Source of the DNA: Pseudonocardiaceae bacterium
GTDB lineage: Bacteria; Actinomycetota; Actinomycetes; Mycobacteriales; Pseudonocardiaceae
Reading direction: 5' to 3'
DNA length: 17,123 nucleotides
Assembly: GCA_025937115.1 (NCBI GenBank)
Contig: JAICSB010000022.1
Coordinates: 1-17,123 of the forward strand
Within the stretch, counting starts at the first letter, position 1; each line of letters opens with the position of its first letter. Made by a program: the position numbers and the translations under genes. The notes under the pieces were generated by a model. It was given only the letters and a program-made list of their open reading frames with translations, searched no databases and had not been told where the DNA came from. Below are positions 1 to 7,795 of the stretch, piece after piece.

Positions 1-230
1 ACGCCGCGGGAGGCTTGTCGTCAAGGGTCTGCGTGCCGTGTCCTCTGGGGATACGGGCGCCGAGACACCGCAGGGTACGACACGAGTTGCACGCTTGGTA
101 CCCCGGCAGTCCGTGCGGACGGCGGCGCGACTGGAAGCTTGTGTGGGCTCCCAGTAGCGCCGCCGTCGTATTCAATCGCCGCGAGCTGCCGAGAAGCTGC
201 CGTCACCCGCTCTCGGTTACGCGATCACCG
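1..230. other. Leading stretch with no recognisable gene
   Basis: No frame on either strand gives a protein I recognise. Plus-strand frame 1 stays open from the window edge to a TAG at 232-234, but its translation is rich in Cys, Arg and Gly and has no domain character. A short minus-strand reading of 61 residues (21-206) is equally featureless. The stretch is probably intergenic, or the end of an upstream gene I cannot identify. A short inverted pair (GGGTAC near 73-78, GTACCC near 98-103) could form a weak hairpin. Confidence 0.4.
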
Positions 231-974
231 TTAGTTGTTACCCACAGTGACTGCCTCGGCGATCGAGATGGCCTCCCGCGACCCGGCGGACAGCGCGGTG
301 CAGCAGTGCACGAGCCACCGGCCAATCCCCGCTACCTCGCCGCTGGCGAAGCCGGCCGCAGCCGTCCGGTACTGCCCCTCACGGCGCAGATGCGCTACCT
401 CCGGGACGATCAGGCCCTTGGGATCCAGGCCGCTGGACACCATGGTGAGGCGAGCCGCGGCCCGGGCGACCACACCGTTGCCCTGCCCGAAGGGCGCCAG
501 TGCCAGCAGTTCGCCGTGCACCACCGCGACAAGTACCGGTGCCGCGACCTGGCTGCCCCCGGTGACCAAGCTCGCCAACCCGTCGAGTCGAGCGGTGCTG
601 CCGCGCGATGAGTCCGGCCGCCCCAGCTGCGGGCCGGGCAGCAGATCCGCCGCGGCGAGCACGTGTAATCGGGCCAGAGCCTGTAGCGGAGCCCGCCGCC
701 AGGTGCTGAGCAGCCCACCCAATGCCTCCGCGACCCGCAACGCGCCGGCCAGCACCGGGTCGCGCACCGACCCGTCGCCGGGCAACTCGGGGTTACCGCC
801 GTCCAGCGCGGCCGAAGCCCGGGCGGCGCGTACCGACGCCTCGGCCGCAGTGGCCGGCCAGCTACGCCGGTTAGCCGGGTGCCGGTGCGCAGCGGTCACC
901 GCGTCGCGGGCTCGGGCGACAGCGTCCCCTACTCCGGGCAGATCCATCAGCGGGGCCAGCGGGTCTGCAGACAC
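231..974 (-). CDS. Conserved mycobacterial protein, Rv3662c-like (Fic-like N-terminal helices)
   Basis: This 247-residue protein resembles the mycobacterial Rv3662c family, which is often annotated as an oxidoreductase without biochemical support. It is rich in Ala, Leu and Arg. Residues around 42-60 (AAEASVRAARASAALDG) recall the N-terminal helix of Fic-type proteins, but no HPFxxGNGR Fic motif is present, so AMPylation should not be assumed. The start used is GTG at 974 with only a weak ribosome site. Thirty-five bases upstream an ATG at 1009 opens MGALQRALVSPECLQTR in another frame. A single extra base would join it to ADPLAPLMDLPGV, so the annotated N-terminus may be an artefact of a one-base deletion. 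The family assignment rests on recall of sequence character and on nearby acs. Function unknown. Confidence 0.68.
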   Translation of the reverse strand: MSADPLAPLMDLPGVGDAVARARDAVTAAHRHPANRRSWPATAAEASVRAARASAALDGGNPELPGDGSVRDPVLAGALRVAEALGGLLSTWRRAPLQALARLHVLAAADLLPGPQLGRPDSSRGSTARLDGLASLVTGGSQVAAPVLVAVVHGELLALAPFGQGNGVVARAAARLTMVSSGLDPKGLIVPEVAHLRREGQYRTAAAGFASGEVAGIGRWLVHCCTALSAGSREAISIAEAVTVGNN

Positions 975-1042
975 TCCGGCGAGACTAGTGCGCGCTGGAG
1001 GGCCCCCATGACCTCACGGGCACCGGACTGAGCAGCGTGCTC

Positions 1043-1825
1043 TCAGGCGGCACGTCGCGCGGAGGCTTGGAATCGCACGTAATCAACCTGTGGCTCAGGC
1101 AGCCTGGCAGCCACGTCCCTGACGGCCTGCCGGCGCTGCATGGCCGGGATGGAATCCAGGACGGCGCTGAGCACAACGCTGGTCAGGAACGCCTCGAATT
1201 GGACAGCTGACTCCATTCGAGCGGCACCCGGCACGCAGACAACCTCGATATCGGCGAAACCGGCCGCGGCCAGCCGCTCGGCGGTCTGCTCCGCGGTGGC
1301 GAAATAGCATGCCTCGCCGACTCGCGGGAGTCCGAGCTCGCCCAGCACGGCCTCGACATTGGCGACATTGCCGGCACCGCCCCACTCGGCTCGAAGCAGG
1401 CCGCCGGGCCGCAGCACGCCGGCCAGTGACCGGAAGAGGGATTTGTGGTCGGGAATCCAATGCAGCGTCGCGACCGAGAACACTGCATCGACCGGTTCCT
1501 CAAGCGTCAGTGGCGCGGTGAGGTCGGCATGCAGGGTCGTCAAGCGATCAGGGCCGACGCCGGCGAGACGGTCGCGAAGCACAGCGAGCATGGCCATCGA
1601 GCCGTCGACCGCGACGACATGGCCACGGGGAAGCCGTTGAAGCAGCGCCGCAGTGTCGCGACCGGTGCCGGCGCCGAGGTCGAGCACCCGTTCGTCGCCT
1701 CGGAGTGGAAGCGAGGCCAGTACCCCACGGCCCCAGCGTTGGTGCGGCAGCGGCAAGGAGTCGTAAGTCGTAGCGTCCCACTCGCGCGGACGGTTGGTGG
1801 CAGTCACGACTTCGATGCTAGACAT
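1043..1825 (-). CDS. Class I SAM-dependent methyltransferase
   Basis: This is a 260-residue cytoplasmic methyltransferase with a Rossmann fold. SAM-binding motif I is VLDLGAGTG at residues 47-55. The acidic residue that normally contacts the SAM ribose is Asp74 in VVAVDGS. Post-I motifs follow as VDAVFSVATLHWI and a LRPGGLL loop. The overall order resembles trans-aconitate and SmtA/UbiE-like small-molecule methyltransferases; the substrate cannot be told from sequence. The frame is open further upstream to 2092, but homology begins at the ATG at 1825. A -10-like TATTAT (1835-1840) sits nine bases before that ATG, which fits a nearly leaderless transcript. The gene is divergent from acs, with about 300 bp between the two starts. 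Its promoter carries repeats that look like an operator. Confidence 0.85.
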   Translation of the reverse strand: MSSIEVVTATNRPREWDATTYDSLPLPHQRWGRGVLASLPLRGDERVLDLGAGTGRDTAALLQRLPRGHVVAVDGSMAMLAVLRDRLAGVGPDRLTTLHADLTAPLTLEEPVDAVFSVATLHWIPDHKSLFRSLAGVLRPGGLLRAEWGGAGNVANVEAVLGELGLPRVGEACYFATAEQTAERLAAAGFADIEVVCVPGAARMESAVQFEAFLTSVVLSAVLDSIPAMQRRQAVRDVAARLPEPQVDYVRFQASARRAA

Positions 1826-1866
1826 GAATCTCGCATAATAAGATGCTTGTCTCGCATTTTGAGACA
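1826..1866 (-). promoter_or_regulatory. Probable promoter and operator of the methyltransferase gene
   Basis: On the minus strand TATTAT (1835-1840) lies nine bases before the ATG, placing a start site at or just before the start codon. Two direct copies of ATGCGAGA lie at 1829-1836 and 1850-1857, 21 bp (two helical turns) apart. The distal copy overlaps an inverted repeat TGTCTC-N7-GAGACA (1848-1853 and 1861-1866). This arrangement is typical of a dimeric repressor site over the -35 region, where no good -35 hexamer is visible. The sites are seen directly; their role is inference. Confidence 0.45.
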
Positions 1867-1919
1867 TACTAGAGAGGCTCGCGAGCTGTGGCGGTCCGCG
1901 ACCACGCGACCATCCTTGC

Positions 1920-1985
1920 GTTCCCGAACTCCACAGCAGAGCTGTTTCACGTCTACCGGACAGCTCTGCCGTGGAGTTCGGGAGC
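1920..1985. repeat. Long near-perfect inverted repeat between divergent genes
   Basis: Arms at 1923-1945 and 1960-1982 are 23 bases each and complementary except for one position, with a 14-base loop (1946-1959). Pairing continues outward through T1922-A1983, a T1921-G1984 wobble and G1920-C1985. It lies between the divergent methyltransferase and acs genes, so it cannot terminate either of them. It has no T-run. Possibilities are a hairpin in a long acs leader, a palindromic regulator site, a small mobile or REP-like element, or an unannotated RNA. Confidence 0.75.
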
Positions 1986-2114
1986 CTCAGAGCACCCACG
2001 GTTCCCTGCGCCGGGCCAACGATGACAGGTGACTGCGCCATCGTCTCGACACAGCGGTGGCCCCGGGATGGACGGGCTACTACCGTCATCACCTAACCGT
2101 GACAAAACCGATAC

Positions 2115-2121
2115 AGGAGGT
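2115..2121 (+). promoter_or_regulatory. Strong ribosome binding site fixing the acs start
   Basis: AGGAGGT lies nine bases before the ATG at 2131. This decides against the in-frame start at 2029, which would add 34 residues without family similarity. Confidence 0.85.
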
Positions 2122-2130
2122 CCTTCCACG

Positions 2131-4107
2131 ATGGGTGACTCAAGCCAGCGACTCGCCAATCTGCACACCGAGAGCCGGGCGTTTCCCCCAAGTGAGGAGT
2201 TCGCCGCACAGGCGAACGCTACCGCGGCGCTCTACGACCAAGCAGACGCTGACCGCGAAGGATTCTGGGCACAACAGGCTCACCGGCTGCACTGGAACAC
2301 CGACTTCGAGCAGGTCCTCGACTGGTCGAACGCACCGTTCGCTAACTGGTTCGTCGGCGGCAAGCTCAACGTCGCCTACAACTGCGTCGACCGTCACGTC
2401 GAGGACGGCCACGGCGAGCAGGTCGCCTTCCATTGGGAGGGCGAGTCGGGCGACGGCCGCACCATCACCTACGCCGACCTGCAACGCGAGGTCTGCAAAG
2501 CGGCCAACGCCATGCTGTCGCTGGGCTTGCAGACCGGGGACTGTGTGGCCATCCAGCTGCCGATGATCCCCGAGGCGGTGTTCGCCATGCTCGCCTGCGC
2601 GCGGCTGGGCATGCCGCACAACGTGGTGTTCGGTGGTTTCTCCGCCGAGTCGCTGCGCCAGCGGATCAATGATGCGCAGGCCAAGCTAGTGATCACTGCC
2701 GATGGCCAGTTCCGGCGCGGTAAGGCTGCGCCGTTGAAGGCCAACGCCGACGAGGCGCTCAAGGAGACCTCGACGGTGCGCAACGTCGTGGTGGTCCAGC
2801 GAACCGGCATCGACATCGACTGGACCGAAGGCCGCGACCTGTGGTGGCACGAGCTGGTGGATGACCAGTCCGACCAGCACACCCCCGAGCCGTTCGACAG
2901 CGAGCAACCGCTGTTCATCCTCTACACCTCGGGCACCACCGGCAAGCCCAAGGGCATTCTGCACACCTCCGGCGGCTACCTCACTCAGTGCGCCTACACC
3001 CATAACGTGGTGTTCGACCACAAGGCCGGCCAGGACGTCTACTGGTGCACCGCCGACATCGGCTGGGTCACCGGGCACAGCTACATCGTCTACGGTCCAC
3101 TGGCCAACCGGGCGACGTCGGTGATGTACGAGGGCACCCCGAACACCCCCCATGAGGGCCGGCACTGGGAGATCGTGCAGAAGTACGGCGTGACGCTCTA
3201 CTACACCGCACCCACCCTGATCCGCACCTTCATGAAGTGGGGCAGCCAGATCCCGGAGAAGTTCGACCTATCGTCGCTGCGGGTGCTGGGCACCGTCGGG
3301 GAGCCGATCAATCCCGAGGCCTGGATGTGGTACCGCGAGCACATCGGCGGCGATCGCTGCCCGATCGTGGACACCTGGTGGCAGACCGAGACCGGCGGGA
3401 TCATGATCTCGCCGCTGCCCGGCGTCACCGCGACCAAACCCGGCTCGGCGATGCGCCCACTGCCCGGCATCAGCGCCACCGTGGTGGACGAGTCCGGCAC
3501 GCCCGTCGATCACGGTCAGGGCGGCTATCTGGCGCTAGACAAACCCTGGCCCGGGATGTTGCGCACGATCTGGGGTGACGACGAGCGGTACCGGGAGACG
3601 TACTGGTCGCGCTTCGCCGAGCAGGGTTATTACTTCGCTGGCGACGGCGCCAAATACGACGACGACGGCTCGATCTGGTTGCTGGGCCGGGTGGACGACG
3701 TGATGAACGTCTCCGGGCACCGGATCTCCACCACCGAGGTGGAATCCGCGCTGGTGTCGCATCCGACGGTGGCCGAGGCCGCCGTGGTCGGCGCTCCGGA
3801 CCCGATCACCGGCCAGGGCATCGTCGCGTTCGTGATCCTGCGCGGCCACGTCGCCGAAGATGAGGCACGCGGCGAAGAGGCGATCAAGGCGCTGCGCAAC
3901 CACGTAGCCAAGGAGATCGGCGCGATCGCCAAGCCGAGGCAGATCATGGTCGTCGCCGATCTGCCGAAAACAAGATCCGGCAAGATCATGCGCCGCCTGT
4001 TACGCGATGTAGCCGAACACCGCGAGATAGGAGACGTCACAACCCTAGCCGACTCCGCAGTCATGGACCTGATCTCAGCCGGCATGAAATCCGGCTCCGC
4101 CGAGTAA
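2131..4107 (+). CDS. acs: Acetyl-CoA synthetase (AMP-forming)
   Basis: This 658-residue cytosolic enzyme converts acetate, ATP and CoA to acetyl-CoA, AMP and pyrophosphate in two steps, feeding acetate into central metabolism. The length is close to the 651-residue M. tuberculosis Acs (Rv3667). The N-terminal Acs domain holds [14 protein letters not shown]. The adenylate-forming phosphate loop [11 protein letters not shown] is at 265-275. The substrate-specificity segment [10 protein letters not shown] follows, then the hinge and C-terminal lid ([26 protein letters not shown]). Near the end [11 protein letters not shown] carries Lys618, the position acetylated by cAMP-responsive Pat and reversed by sirtuins in mycobacterial Acs (established for the family). 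Regulation by reversible acetylation is therefore expected. The gene appears monocistronic, with a strong ribosome site before it and a hairpin after it. Confidence 0.97.
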   Translation: MGDSSQRLANLHTESRAFPPSEEFAAQANATAALYDQADADREGFWAQQAHRLHWNTDFEQVLDWSNAPFANWFVGGKLNVAYNCVDRHVEDGHGEQVAFHWEGESGDGRTITYADLQREVCKAANAMLSLGLQTGDCVAIQLPMIPEAVFAMLACARLGMPHNVVFGGFSAESLRQRINDAQAKLVITADGQFRRGKAAPLKANADEALKETSTVRNVVVVQRTGIDIDWTEGRDLWWHELVDDQSDQHTPEPFDSEQPLFILYTSGTTGKPKGILHTSGGYLTQCAYTHNVVFDHKAGQDVYWCTADIGWVTGHSYIVYGPLANRATSVMYEGTPNTPHEGRHWEIVQKYGVTLYYTAPTLIRTFMKWGSQIPEKFDLSSLRVLGTVGEPINPEAWMWYREHIGGDRCPIVDTWWQTETGGIMISPLPGVTATKPGSAMRPLPGISATVVDESGTPVDHGQGGYLALDKPWPGMLRTIWGDDERYRETYWSRFAEQGYYFAGDGAKYDDDGSIWLLGRVDDVMNVSGHRISTTEVESALVSHPTVAEAAVVGAPDPITGQGIVAFVILRGHVAEDEARGEEAIKALRNHVAKEIGAIAKPRQIMVVADLPKTRSGKIMRRLLRDVAEHREIGDVTTLADSAVMDLISAGMKSGSAE

Positions 4108-4119
4108 CCTCCGCTGCCG

Positions 4120-4173
4120 TTCGGCTCCGAATGGCGATCCTGCGCACCCGCTGGACCGCCATTCGGAACCGAA
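4120..4173 (+). terminator. Hairpin after acs, probable terminator
   Basis: Arms TTCGGCTCCGAATGGCG (4120-4136) and CGCCATTCGGAACCGAA (4157-4173) pair over 17 bases with one mismatch around a 20-base loop. It lies 12 bases after the acs stop. No T-run follows, which is common for mycobacterial terminators. It may alternatively be processed RNA or an operator for the next gene. Confidence 0.55.
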
Positions 4174-4198
4174 TCGCGATGTCAGGCATGCTGGGTAG

Positions 4199-4594
4199 GT
4201 GTTGATTCCAGAACGGGAGCTGGGGTGGCGGTTCTCCCGGCCGGGTGGGCCCGGTGGGCAGGGCGTGAACACCACCGATTCGCGCGTCGAATTGATCTTC
4301 GATGTGGCCGCCAGCACGACGCTCACCGAGCAGCAACGGGCCCGCGTGCTGCAGCGGCTTTCCAACCGGCTGGTTGATGGCGTGCTCACGGTGGTGGCCA
4401 GCGAGTACCGCTCCCAGCTACGCAACCGGGATGCTGCCCGGGCTCGGCTCGCCGCCATGCTGCGTGCCGCGCTGGCCCCCGAGCCACCCACCCGCCAGCC
4501 GACCCGGCCGTCCCGGGCCGCCCGCGAGCGCCGGCTTGCCGACAAGCGGCGCCGGATGCTCATCAAGCGGCTGCGCAGGACAACGGACGACTGA
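4199..4594 (+). CDS. arfB: ArfB/YaeJ-type peptidyl-tRNA hydrolase (ribosome rescue)
   Basis: This 131-residue protein hydrolyses peptidyl-tRNA on stalled ribosomes without a codon-recognition domain. The release-factor catalytic GGQ is at residues 19-21 in RPGGPGGQGVNTTDSRVEL. The C-terminal tail is strongly basic (RAARERRLADKRRRMLIKRLRR) and in this family inserts into the empty mRNA channel. E. coli ArfB has 140 residues; here about ten N-terminal residues are missing before IPERELGW. An in-frame TAG lies directly upstream of the GTG start, which has no good ribosome site. An out-of-frame ATG at 4179 (MSGMLGRC then stop) would join with one extra base, so the start may be affected by an indel. 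It is convergent with the next gene, ten bases apart. Confidence 0.88.
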   Translation: MLIPERELGWRFSRPGGPGGQGVNTTDSRVELIFDVAASTTLTEQQRARVLQRLSNRLVDGVLTVVASEYRSQLRNRDAARARLAAMLRAALAPEPPTRQPTRPSRAARERRLADKRRRMLIKRLRRTTDD

Positions 4595-4604
4595 TGGCCG
4601 GGCG

Positions 4605-5615
4605 CTAACCGCCGAGCACCAGGGTGCTGGCGGCGTAGTCGATGGTCACGGTGCCGAACCGGTAGAGCACGTCAGAACCCAGTAGGCCGTCCAGGTTGGG
4701 AATCGGCAGCGCAATGCTGTCGAGGTCCTGGGCGGGCAGCGTAACCGCGCCAACCCGCCAGGAGGCCACATGGACCGGCTGCGACGCGGCCGAACAGGAC
4801 ACCCCGGCCGCGTCGCGGGGTCGCCCTACCGGCGGCAGTGACAACTGTTGGGTCACCCTGCGGTCCACCACTGAGTTCGACGCACCGGTGTCGAGGGCGA
4901 ACTTCTTGGGTCCGACGCCCTCGATGGTCACCGAGACCACCGCCACGGTGGAAGCCCCGGAGCGGATGACCGTCATCGGCACGCGCTGGCTGCCCGGCGC
5001 GGGATCGGTCGCGGAGGGCGGCGCCGACGTCGGGGCGGTGGCCTGCTCCGGGCCAGGCACCAGCACCTGCCCGGCCCGGTAGTCGAGCTGGAACCGGCCG
5101 AACCGGCTCCACACATCCGAACCCAGCAGTCCCGCGATGCCGGGCCCACCGGTAGCTCCCGCCACCGGCAGTGACGTCAGCGTCTGTGCGCGCAGCGGGA
5201 TCTCACCCACCGACCAGCTCGGCACCTGAACGTGAGCAGCCGCCCTGGTACATCCCACCCCGGTGGCCGGGGTGATCGTCCCGGTAGAGGCCAGCTGCAG
5301 CTGGTCGGCCAGAGTCCGGTCCACCAGCGACTGGGTCGCACCGGTGTCGAGTACGAACGGGTACGGGCCGTGCCCGGACAGGCACACCGGAACCAGGACC
5401 AGGGTCGCGGTGGCCGTGTGCACTACCCGCGCCGGGATCGTCCGGGTAGCCGCGGCGCCGGATAGGCCGGGGCCCGCGCCGGTGCAGGATACCGGGAAAG
5501 CCGCCGGTGACGTCGCCAAGCCGGCGCAACTCACCAGCCCGACCAGCCCGACCAGGAGCAGCCCGAGGGTGCGCAATTTCGTCGCCGCCGGTTTCGCCGT
5601 CCTCGAAACGGTCAA
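4605..5615 (-). CDS. Predicted lipoprotein with two retropepsin-like aspartic protease domains
   Basis: This 336-residue exported protein has a basic N-terminus, a hydrophobic stretch (residues 17-29) and a lipobox LVSC with Cys30 as the likely lipidated residue. Two homologous halves follow. Each has a catalytic-type DTGA (Asp90 and Asp242), a later GLLGSDV strand (162-168 and 310-316) and a conserved Cys-containing segment (VGCTRAAAHVQVPSW, VSCSAASQPVHVASW). Retropepsins act as dimers of one such domain, so the tandem could form its own pseudo-dimeric active site. A Pro/Ala/Ser/Thr linker (about 186-212) joins the halves. The start is TTG at 5615, with AAAGGGGG directly against it, an unusual spacing, so the exact start is uncertain. 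It is divergent from the transporter pair with 45 bases between starts. Substrate unknown. Confidence 0.85.
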   Translation of the reverse strand: MTVSRTAKPAATKLRTLGLLLVGLVGLVSCAGLATSPAAFPVSCTGAGPGLSGAAATRTIPARVVHTATATLVLVPVCLSGHGPYPFVLDTGATQSLVDRTLADQLQLASTGTITPATGVGCTRAAAHVQVPSWSVGEIPLRAQTLTSLPVAGATGGPGIAGLLGSDVWSRFGRFQLDYRAGQVLVPGPEQATAPTSAPPSATDPAPGSQRVPMTVIRSGASTVAVVSVTIEGVGPKKFALDTGASNSVVDRRVTQQLSLPPVGRPRDAAGVSCSAASQPVHVASWRVGAVTLPAQDLDSIALPIPNLDGLLGSDVLYRFGTVTIDYAASTLVLGG

Positions 5616-5660
5616 CCCCCTTTCGAGCCCTTTGGCAGTCGACGGTCAGGATCGGCCACC

Positions 5661-6566
5661 GTGATCATCATAGCCGTGCTGGCCGCGTTGGCCGCCGGAG
5701 CATGTTTCGCGGTCGGTGGGGTTCTGCAGCAGCGCGAGGCCAGCACCCGACCGGCGGACGAGGCGCTCTCCCCGCGACTGCTGGCCGATCTTGCACGCCG
5801 TCCGGCCTGGTTGGCCGGGATCGGAGCGACAGCTGGATCGTTCGCGTTCAAGGCGGTCGCGCTGGCCTTTGGCCCATTGACCGTGGTGCAGCCGCTGATC
5901 GCCAGCGAGCTGGTCTTCGCGATCCCGGTCTCGGTGCGCCGGCATGGGTTTCGGCTGCACCCGCGGGAGTGGGGTGGGATCGCGGCGGTGACCGCAGGGT
6001 TGACGTTGGGGATCATCGCGGCGGCGCCGCAGGCGGGCAATCCGCTGCCCTCGCTGGTGCGGTGGGGGGAGGCGCTCGGTGTGCTCGCGGTGCTGACCGC
6101 CGGGGCTTTGCTGGCCGCTCGGCGGGTGCGCGGGTCGGCGCGAGCGTCGTTGTACGCGTTGGCGGCGGTGGCGACGTTGGCCGCCCAATCCTCCCTGCTC
6201 GCCGCCACCGTGGCGCTGTTCAAGAAAGGCATCGTGACGGCGCTGAGCACGTGGCAGCCCTACGCGATGGGAGTGGTCAGCTTCATCGCGCTGACCCTCG
6301 TACAGAGTGCCTACCAGGCCGGCCCGCTGGCGGCGAGCATGCCGGTGATGGACGCCGCCAACCCGATCGTCGGGATCGCGATCGGTCTCGCGTTGTTCGA
6401 CGAGAGCGTCGACGTCAGCGGCTGGCACCTGCCCGGTGCGATCATCGGGGTGGTGCTGCTGGTGATCGGCGTGATCCTGCTCGACACCTCACCGCTGGTG
6501 CTGCGCGTCCAGCGGATCGAGGACGAAGAACAACAGCAAGCGAGCGAAGCCGGCACTGCGGGATGA
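5661..6566 (+). CDS. DMT-superfamily (EamA/NIPA-like) membrane transporter, first of a pair
   Basis: This 301-residue integral membrane protein has about nine or ten hydrophobic helices. It opens with a membrane segment and a GGVLQQREA loop. A second motif, ALAFGPLTVVQPLIASEL, and the late AANPIVGIAIGLALFDE are characteristic of DMT/NIPA-like permeases. NIPA proteins are linked to Mg2+ transport, but the substrate here cannot be inferred. The start is GTG at 5661 with CAGGA nine bases upstream. The C-terminus is charged and Glu/Gln-rich (RIEDEEQQQASEAG), probably cytoplasmic. The stop overlaps an ATG at 6563 (ATGA) in frame with the next transporter, so the two are very likely co-transcribed. 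Confidence 0.85.
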   Translation: MIIIAVLAALAAGACFAVGGVLQQREASTRPADEALSPRLLADLARRPAWLAGIGATAGSFAFKAVALAFGPLTVVQPLIASELVFAIPVSVRRHGFRLHPREWGGIAAVTAGLTLGIIAAAPQAGNPLPSLVRWGEALGVLAVLTAGALLAARRVRGSARASLYALAAVATLAAQSSLLAATVALFKKGIVTALSTWQPYAMGVVSFIALTLVQSAYQAGPLAASMPVMDAANPIVGIAIGLALFDESVDVSGWHLPGAIIGVVLLVIGVILLDTSPLVLRVQRIEDEEQQQASEAGTAG

Positions 6567-6685
6567 GCCAATCGAGCATGACGCGGATATCCGGCTCATC
6601 GGAATGGGTATGGGTGGATTCAGGGAAGACCAGCAGTACTACGCGGCATCCGAAAGGCGGACCCGACCATGTACGTCCCGTCGCC

Positions 6686-7615
6686 ATGGTCCTGAGCGTC
6701 GGTCTGGCGGTGCTGGCCGCCGGGGCCAACGCCGCCGCGTCGGTGTTGCAACGCAAGGCCGACCGCGAGGAGCCCGACGACCGTTCCGGGCTGGCGATGT
6801 TGTGGGATCTGGCGCACCGACCCGCGTGGATCGCCGGCATCGCAGCGATCATCGTCGGGTTCCTGCTGCAGGCCGGAGCGCTGGCCACGGGTCCGATCGC
6901 CCTCGTGCAGCCGATTCTGGTCCTGGAGTTGGGGTTCACCCTGCTGCTGGCCAGCGCAGCGTTCCACAGCCGGCTGCACCAGCGGGAGTGGGCCGCCGTG
7001 GTCGGGATGAGCATCGGATTGGCGGTGCTGCTGTTCTCACTGCAGCCCTCCGGTGGCCGGCCTGGTGAGGCATCGGTGCTGGCCTGGGCGCTGGGAACCG
7101 GGGCCACGCTCGGCATTATCGGGGTGCTCGTCGGGCTGGCTCACCGCCGCCGCAACGCCGCTCGCGCCGCGCTGCTCGGGGTGGCGACCGGGATGGGATT
7201 CGGGTTCACCGCCACCCTGGTGGCTGCCATCACCGCCGCGTACGCCGCGCACCAGCTGCGTGGGGTGTTCACCGCGTGGCAGACCTACCTGTTGATCGTG
7301 GTGGGCCCGCTGTTCTTCTTCTTGCTGCAGCAATCCCTGCAAGCCGGGCGGCTAGTGGCCTCCCAACCCGCGCTTACCCTGTCCAACCCGATTCTGGCGT
7401 TCGGCTTCGGCATCGCCGTGTTCGGCGAACAGGTCCGCGGCGGCGGATGGCTTGCGCTGGCCTTCTTCGGTGCCGCCCTCATCGGCATTGCCACCGTGAT
7501 GCTGGCCAGGTCCCCGATGCTGCAGGGATCCCAGGGGCAATCCGAAGGGCCAGCACCGGGCCAGTCTGACCGGCCATCTGGCACAAATACCGTCACCAGC
7601 AGCAACGGAGGATGA
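6686..7615 (+). CDS. DMT-superfamily (EamA/NIPA-like) membrane transporter, second of a pair
   Basis: This 309-residue membrane protein is a paralogue of the preceding one. Shared elements in order are the GAN-AAASVLQRKADRE first-helix region, the HRPAWIAGI stretch (compare RRPAWLAGI), ATGPIALVQPILVLELGF and SNPILAFGFGIAVFGEQ. The tail is hydrophilic and Ser/Gly-rich. ATG 6686 begins directly at the first membrane helix but has no visible ribosome site. Two alternatives exist. ATG 6563, overlapping the previous stop, would add 41 hydrophilic residues. ATG 6669, with GAAAGGCGG upstream, is out of frame and encodes MYVPSPWS then stops across the 6686 start, which could couple translation or reflect one missing base. 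Function as a heteromeric or duplicated transporter is inference. Confidence 0.82.
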   Translation: MVLSVGLAVLAAGANAAASVLQRKADREEPDDRSGLAMLWDLAHRPAWIAGIAAIIVGFLLQAGALATGPIALVQPILVLELGFTLLLASAAFHSRLHQREWAAVVGMSIGLAVLLFSLQPSGGRPGEASVLAWALGTGATLGIIGVLVGLAHRRRNAARAALLGVATGMGFGFTATLVAAITAAYAAHQLRGVFTAWQTYLLIVVGPLFFFLLQQSLQAGRLVASQPALTLSNPILAFGFGIAVFGEQVRGGGWLALAFFGAALIGIATVMLARSPMLQGSQGQSEGPAPGQSDRPSGTNTVTSSNGG

Positions 7616-7618
7616 CAC

Positions 7619-7795
7619 ATGAACCGCTTCGCCATACTGCGCGCAGCCACAAGGCTCGACGTCAGAATGGGGGCGAATCGGGATCGGGCCCGGTTCCGGT
7701 GTCGGAGATGTCGATCTTGGGTGGTGGGGGCGGTTCGGGTCGGTAGTCGTAAGGGTGGCTTGTGTAGGTGTGCCCGGTGGGAGTGGTCCAGGTGA
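7619..7795 (+). other. Short reading frame with strong ribosome site, possibly a truncated gene
   Basis: GGAGGA (about 7606-7611) lies eight bases before an ATG at 7619, an excellent ribosome site just after the transporter stop. The frame begins MNRFAILRAATRLDV and ends at 7793-7795 after 58 codons. From 7662 on it runs antisense to the 3' end of the HNH gene and becomes Arg/Cys/Trp-rich, as expected of shadow sequence. Only the first 15 or so codons look natural. One explanation is a gene cut off when the 13E12/HNH unit arrived. Confidence 0.25.

Noticed and set aside
1826..2092. N-terminal extension of the methyltransferase to 2092
   Set aside because: The extra 89 residues pass through the inverted repeat, have no methyltransferase similarity, and a good promoter lies just before ATG 1825.
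4605..4625. Shared terminator between arfB and the protease gene
   Set aside because: The convergent gap is only ten bases and shows no stable hairpin.
5507..6685. Upstream open extension of the second transporter frame to 5507
   Set aside because: It overlaps the first transporter in another frame and its translation is Arg/Gly-rich shadow sequence; only the part from 6686 (possibly 6563) is transporter-like.
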